Shown: positions 62,301 to 64,000 of the stretch, piece by piece | Position numbering within the stretch: position 1 is the first letter of the stretch | Layout: each line of letters opens with the position of its first letter | NCBI GenBank assembly: GCA_965215755.1 | Contig: OZ244119.1 | Span: 1,426,001-1,490,000, forward strand | DNA length: 64,000 bases | Origin: Tectiglobus sp965215755 | GTDB taxonomy: Bacteria; Pseudomonadota; Alphaproteobacteria; Rhizobiales; Hyphomicrobiaceae | Direction of reading: 5' to 3' | Program-made: the position numbers and the translations under genes | Notes under the pieces: generated by a model | What the model saw: the letters and a program-made list of their open reading frames with translations, nothing else | Database searches by the model: none | What the model was told of the DNA's origin: nothing

Positions 62301-64000
62301 TTGCGAACACGGATGCAGGCAATGTCAACGATGCGGACCTGCAGAATGACTCAACCCTGACATACGCGACGGAAGACGGCAGCGGTAACCCGACGACTGT
62401 CGATATCGACAGCTCTGCGACGGTTGAGATCGTTGAGCCTGAGCTTCAGATCGCCAAAGTGGTGGATGATCCAACGCCTGATGCGGGCGATGTGATCGAG
62501 TACACGCTGACGATCGATCACACGGGTGCGTCGACGGCGACGGCATTCGATGCGATCATCACGGATGCGCTGTCTGACCCGAACCTGCAGCTGCAGACGG
62601 GGACTGTTGAGGTGCTGGTTGATGCGGCTGCGCCGGCTGTGCCGTTCTCGGTGAGTGAGCCGGGTGGTGGCGGCTTCATCGTCAATATCGATAAGCTGGA
62701 CCAGGGTCAGGTGCTGACCATCACGTATGATGTGCTGGTGCTGGATACAGCTGAGTTCGGGACGTCGGACGATAACACGGCAACGGTGAACTGGGACTCG
62801 AACCCGTCGGATGTTGTAACGGACCCATCGCGGTCACCGGCAACGCTGCCGGAAGATACGGCAACGGTGACGTATCCTGTGCCGACATTCGCAAAGACGG
62901 TTCTGGCCGGTAGCACGACGGTTGCTGAGACGGGATCGTCGGAGAACGACAACGGTCTTGTTGACCTGGTGATCGGGGAGCAGGTGACGTTCGCGCTGAC
63001 GATCACGGTTCCGGAAGGGTCATCCGAGCTGGTGCTGGTGGATACACTGCCGACCGGCCTGACGTATGTGTCGAGTGAGATCGCCACGATGAACGGCCAG
63101 GTGACGAGCACGGCGGGTCTGGCCCAAGGTGATGGTCCGACCTCGCAAGTCGGCCAGGTTGTGACCTATAACTTCGGCACGGTCACGAACACCGGTTCGC
63201 CGAACGATGGTGACCAACAGATCATTGTGCATGTGGTGGCTGTGGCGAACACGGATGCAGGCAATGTCAACGATGCGGACCTGCAGAATGACTCAACCCT
63301 GACATACGCGACGGAAGACGGCAGCGGCAACCCGACGACTGTCGATATCGACAGCTCTGCGACGGTTGAGATCGTTGAGCCTGAGCTTCAGATCGCCAAA
63401 GTGGTGGATGATCCCACGCCTGATGCGGGCGATGTGATTGAGTACACGCTGACGATCGATCACACGGGTGCGTCGACGGCGACGGCGTTCGATGCGATCA
63501 TCACGGATGCACTGTCGGACCCGAACCTGCAGCTGCAGACGGGGACTGTTGAGGTGCTGGTTGATGCGGCTGCGCCGGCTGTGCCGTTCTCGGTGAGTGA
63601 GCCGGGTGGTGGCGGCTTCATCGTCAATATCGATAAGCTGGACCAGGGTCAGGTGCTGACCATCACGTATGATGTGCTGGTGCTGGATACAGCTGAGTTC
63701 GGGACGTCGGACGATAACACGGCAACGGTGAACTGGGACTCGAACCCGTCGGATGTTGTAACGGACCCATCGCGGTCACCGGCAACGCTGCCGGAAGATA
63801 CGGCAACGGTGACGTATCCTGTGCCGACATTCGCAAAGACGGTTCTGGCCGGTAGCACGACGGTTGCTGAGACGGGATCGTCGGAGAACGACAACGGTCT
63901 TGTTGACCTGGTGATCGGGGAGCAGGTGACGTTCGCGCTGACGATCACGGTTCCGGAAGGGTCATCCGAGCTGGTGCTGGTGGATACACTGCCGACCGGC
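56309..64000 (+). CDS. Giant surface/secreted protein, DUF11-type repeats, LEPRxLL-like N-terminus (partial)
   Basis: An uninterrupted frame of 2564 codons that leaves the right edge without a stop. No classical signal peptide is present. Residues 11-21 read VRLEERILLTA, a variant of the LEPRxLL motif at the start of many giant bacterial surface proteins. The rest is beta-rich, acidic and nearly cysteine-free, built from DUF11/TIGR01451-like domains. Two alternate towards the end: type A (IAKVVDDPTPDAGDVIEYTL) and type B (FAKTV...DLVIGEQVTFALTITVPEG...LPTGLTYVSSE). It is probably an adhesin or matrix protein exported through the adjacent TolC/adaptor genes. A TGA just upstream (56300-56302) fixes the start at 56309 or the ATG at 56315. 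Confidence 0.85.
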   Translation, partial: MLMRNLDVPLVRLEERILLTAEPTATIAGPAGGTVDLGTDFQATITFDNTHPTDVGFGPYVDVILPSGIDGDDTPLDQSDDDGITFNSATFLGLTLVSTELVFDASGEALHPYAVDNTGNPITINGTPGDTLVVIQLPFGSFTANQTPADIVLDLSLSEDADLSQLLDITVNGGFQYGNDAQDNPATDPSIIGPSQTIQVEPVVMDFEKVYIGPEDETATGPNYTRFYELQVDIAEGQTVNNVVIEDFLPNNIIPIGHQVITGTSASESFSDGINAATNGNVFTANFGSITGVAGLDAVVRIEYYVPEFDADGSRIINATSGDDATVTNDGRAIGDFLPNDVRDLPSIAIVDDDTPTDHELEAASIVVQKSSSLIDNGATGLSPGDVVQYTLAVQISDYFTFDNIVLNDVMSDGQRLDLSFAPTFSFNERGNSDNGIFTLGSALGPGVTLAHNVDSPGTGQTFLDFDLSSAIETVDPDGILEGGLANGSFGATTATITYRAIVQDVYTDQFPSGEQQVGQGDRLSNSVDITGDVLTNQTLVATGQSESDDSAESLEIATGSVSKSIYAINGNTTFADLDIAPGDDITFRLEYNLPLSSLEDLRVVDFLPLPVFDVDLPDQANPGLTFNDILSNLAPSAGEAHFHTDDTFRALYGAPPVNFVDIDSTSNSIGFNYGDFDTDPEQSTKVDILFTVRVADADFADDLQLTNQVTVFEGNTFNEAVSDDGIIQFTYEQAELNISKGVIATDRGDATFTATAGPVSFSAPGTVGFRGSASFDSTDLDTTPINANLTGIDAGDTVSFAIVIENTGTLDRGAFDVVFRDTLPPGFGEPAGGYNLSVTDANGAAIGFNTLGTGLFDPAGGIELVDPSGTQGALASAEEGAAGANIAIITYDLVALDAVEPDETLTNVATVTNYASREGGTDHVPGDDLTDDASVTTTSPTVNKTLVSSNHAGTSGSDLTIGEEVTFHITLTLQEGTTENVVISDILPATNPGQLEILTAEVFAIGANITGSTLSVGNAGVLADNAHTDGLNDTATFNFGDLVNSGDNLNTADDQVVVEIVARVNNDGTTQAGLSSAPVELTNTGQVQYEDASGVTQTITEDAVVTIVEPDLVITKNASPSTVDGDDTVTYTITVRHDTFTPGVGDTTESTANAYDVVIQDLLSDADLDLVVGTVSLGGSAAGNATITSGNTGGDTTVGVTATQIDQGQTLTITFQATVDSDVTPGQVLPNSVSLNYDTLPSTLAGSEPHDREYNEAAGANVTVPAPGITKAVIDTSHAGTDSSQADAGLPDLTIGEVVTYEIVIDLPEGETGLSLTDNLPSGLTYVSSEVFFIGTQVSTANFSQGDTVPTSSSAGQVTYDFGNVVNTPDGASNAGDRITVRVVAVVSDVAANQDGQTKQNEAVLTYDLGSVRATADVDIVEPDLNIVKGVNTPTVDGDDTVTYTVNISHDPGSTANAYDVVLTDLLADPDLLLVPGTVNVSGTAAGAATVTSGNGVGDATVGVSITQIDLGQTLTVTFQVDIDSDVSPGDVLQNTAEIDYDTLPGVDANERDYNEDDDANVTVAPPELTKTVFGTSITETSGGEHTTGIQDLVVGELVAYELTIEVPEGHSNLVLTDNLPTANGVLSYVTHSIHSIGADLTVGAPTITITDEVHSDSFDDRIVFDFGTVINTPSNVNDSDDEIVIRVVARVEDVPANADGDLLTNNARLDYDNGGSTTASADVEIVEPELQIAKVVDDPTPDAGDVIEYTLTIDHTGASTATAFDAIITDALSDPNLQLQTGTVEVLVDAAAPAVPFSVSEPGGGGFIVNIDKLDQGQVLTITYDVLVLDTAEFGTSDDNTATVNWDSNPSDVVTDPSRSPATLPEDTATVTYPVPTFAKTVLAGSTTVAETGSSENDNGLVDLVIGEQVTFALTITVPEGSSELVLVDTLPTGLTYVSSEIATMNGQVTSTAGLAQGDGPTSQVGQVVTYNFGTVTNTGSPNDGDQQIIVHVVAVANTDAGNVNDADLQNDSTLTYATEDGSGNPTTVDIDSSATVEIVEPELQIAKVVDDPTPDAGDVIEYTLTIDHTGASTATAFDAIITDALSDPNLQLQTGTVEVLVDAAAPAVPFSVSEPGGGGFIVNIDKLDQGQVLTITYDVLVLDTAEFGTSDDNTATVNWDSNPSDVVTDPSRSPATLPEDTATVTYPVPTFAKTVLAGSTTVAETGSSENDNGLVDLVIGEQVTFALTITVPEGSSELVLVDTLPTGLTYVSSEIATMNGQVTSTAGLAQGDGPTSQVGQVVTYNFGTVTNTGSPNDGDQQIIVHVVAVANTDAGNVNDADLQNDSTLTYATEDGSGNPTTVDIDSSATVEIVEPELQIAKVVDDPTPDAGDVIEYTLTIDHTGASTATAFDAIITDALSDPNLQLQTGTVEVLVDAAAPAVPFSVSEPGGGGFIVNIDKLDQGQVLTITYDVLVLDTAEFGTSDDNTATVNWDSNPSDVVTDPSRSPATLPEDTATVTYPVPTFAKTVLAGSTTVAETGSSENDNGLVDLVIGEQVTFALTITVPEGSSELVLVDTLPTG
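61481..64000 (+). repeat. 942-bp near-identical tandem repeats within the giant gene
   Basis: Units at 61481-62422, 62423-63364 and 63365-64000 (cut by the window) each encode 314 residues, one A and one B domain. The differences I found between copies are all silent third-position changes, grouped at the unit ends; the middle, roughly 61790-62170 and its copies, looks identical in DNA. The array probably continues to the right. Confidence 0.95.

Noticed and set aside
61481..64000. CRISPR array or mobile repeat
   Set aside because: The units are 942 bp, in frame and coding, without short repeat-spacer structure.
56309..64000. RTX toxin or haemolysin-type calcium-binding protein
   Set aside because: No GGxGxDxxx nonapeptides were seen in the translated part; the repeats are DUF11-like.

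Overview
The window looks like a chromosome segment of a free-living, probably marine alphaproteobacterium with moderately high GC; I cannot name the genus. The pointers are the hisC-tyrC pair, the ftsE-ftsX-ydcF-plsC order, a CpdR-like receiver next to hpt, a B12-dependent ribonucleotide reductase, and an alphaproteobacterial-type LexA box (GTTC-N7-GTTC) upstream of that reductase. No rRNA, tRNA, CRISPR array, phage or intact insertion sequence was found.

Layout. 0.1-2.8 kb: hisC, tyrC, chaC (+). 2.9-9.0 kb: nrdJ with a strong promoter and LexA box, then plsC, ydcF, ftsX, ftsE (-). 9.2-17.5 kb: hpt, cpdR-like, three coupled membrane transporters, and assorted oxidoreductase and CoA-transferase genes. 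17.7-23.8 kb: a signalling block with a caspase-like protein lacking its cysteine, a haem-type HAMP sensor, a Ser/Thr kinase, a class III nucleotide cyclase and a Crp-family regulator. 24.0-30.7 kb: an acidic secreted-type protein, two paralogous tandem-repeat proteins and a dedicated type I ABC exporter with its adaptor. 30.9-40.7 kb: a catabolic-looking block (MlrC-like peptidase, glycerate kinase, enolase-superfamily enzyme, dehydrogenases, aminotransferase, flavin monooxygenase). 40.7-45.2 kb: molybdenum cofactor genes mobA, mobB, moaA and neighbours. 45.3-47.8 kb: small metabolic genes. 47.9-64.0 kb: a second export-type locus with a GAF-like/HlyD hybrid, a periplasmic adaptor, SapC, an M50 zinc protease fused to an adaptor, a TolC-like outer-membrane protein, and the first 2564 codons of a giant repeat protein that runs off the right edge.

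Two linked systems stand out. (1) Between 18.9 and 29.3 kb there are three perfect TGTGA-N6-TCACA palindromes and two with one mismatch. They lie before both repeat-protein genes, before the exporter adaptor, in the crp divergent region and in the 5' end of the pseudo-caspase gene. The Crp-family protein encoded among them keeps the Ser-Arg-Glu recognition residues, and a cyclase with all its catalytic residues lies beside it. The block reads as a self-contained route: haem sensor and kinase, cyclic nucleotide, Crp, export of repeat (possibly amyloid or beta-solenoid) proteins. The three candidate cargo proteins end in similar short acidic Met-Gly tails. (2) The 47.9-64 kb locus has an adaptor/TolC-type export apparatus in which an M50 intramembrane-protease/HlyD fusion takes the place of an ABC ATPase, next to a giant surface protein with an N-terminal LEPRxLL-like motif. 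The end of that gene in the window is a 942-bp tandem repeat whose copies appear to differ only at silent positions.
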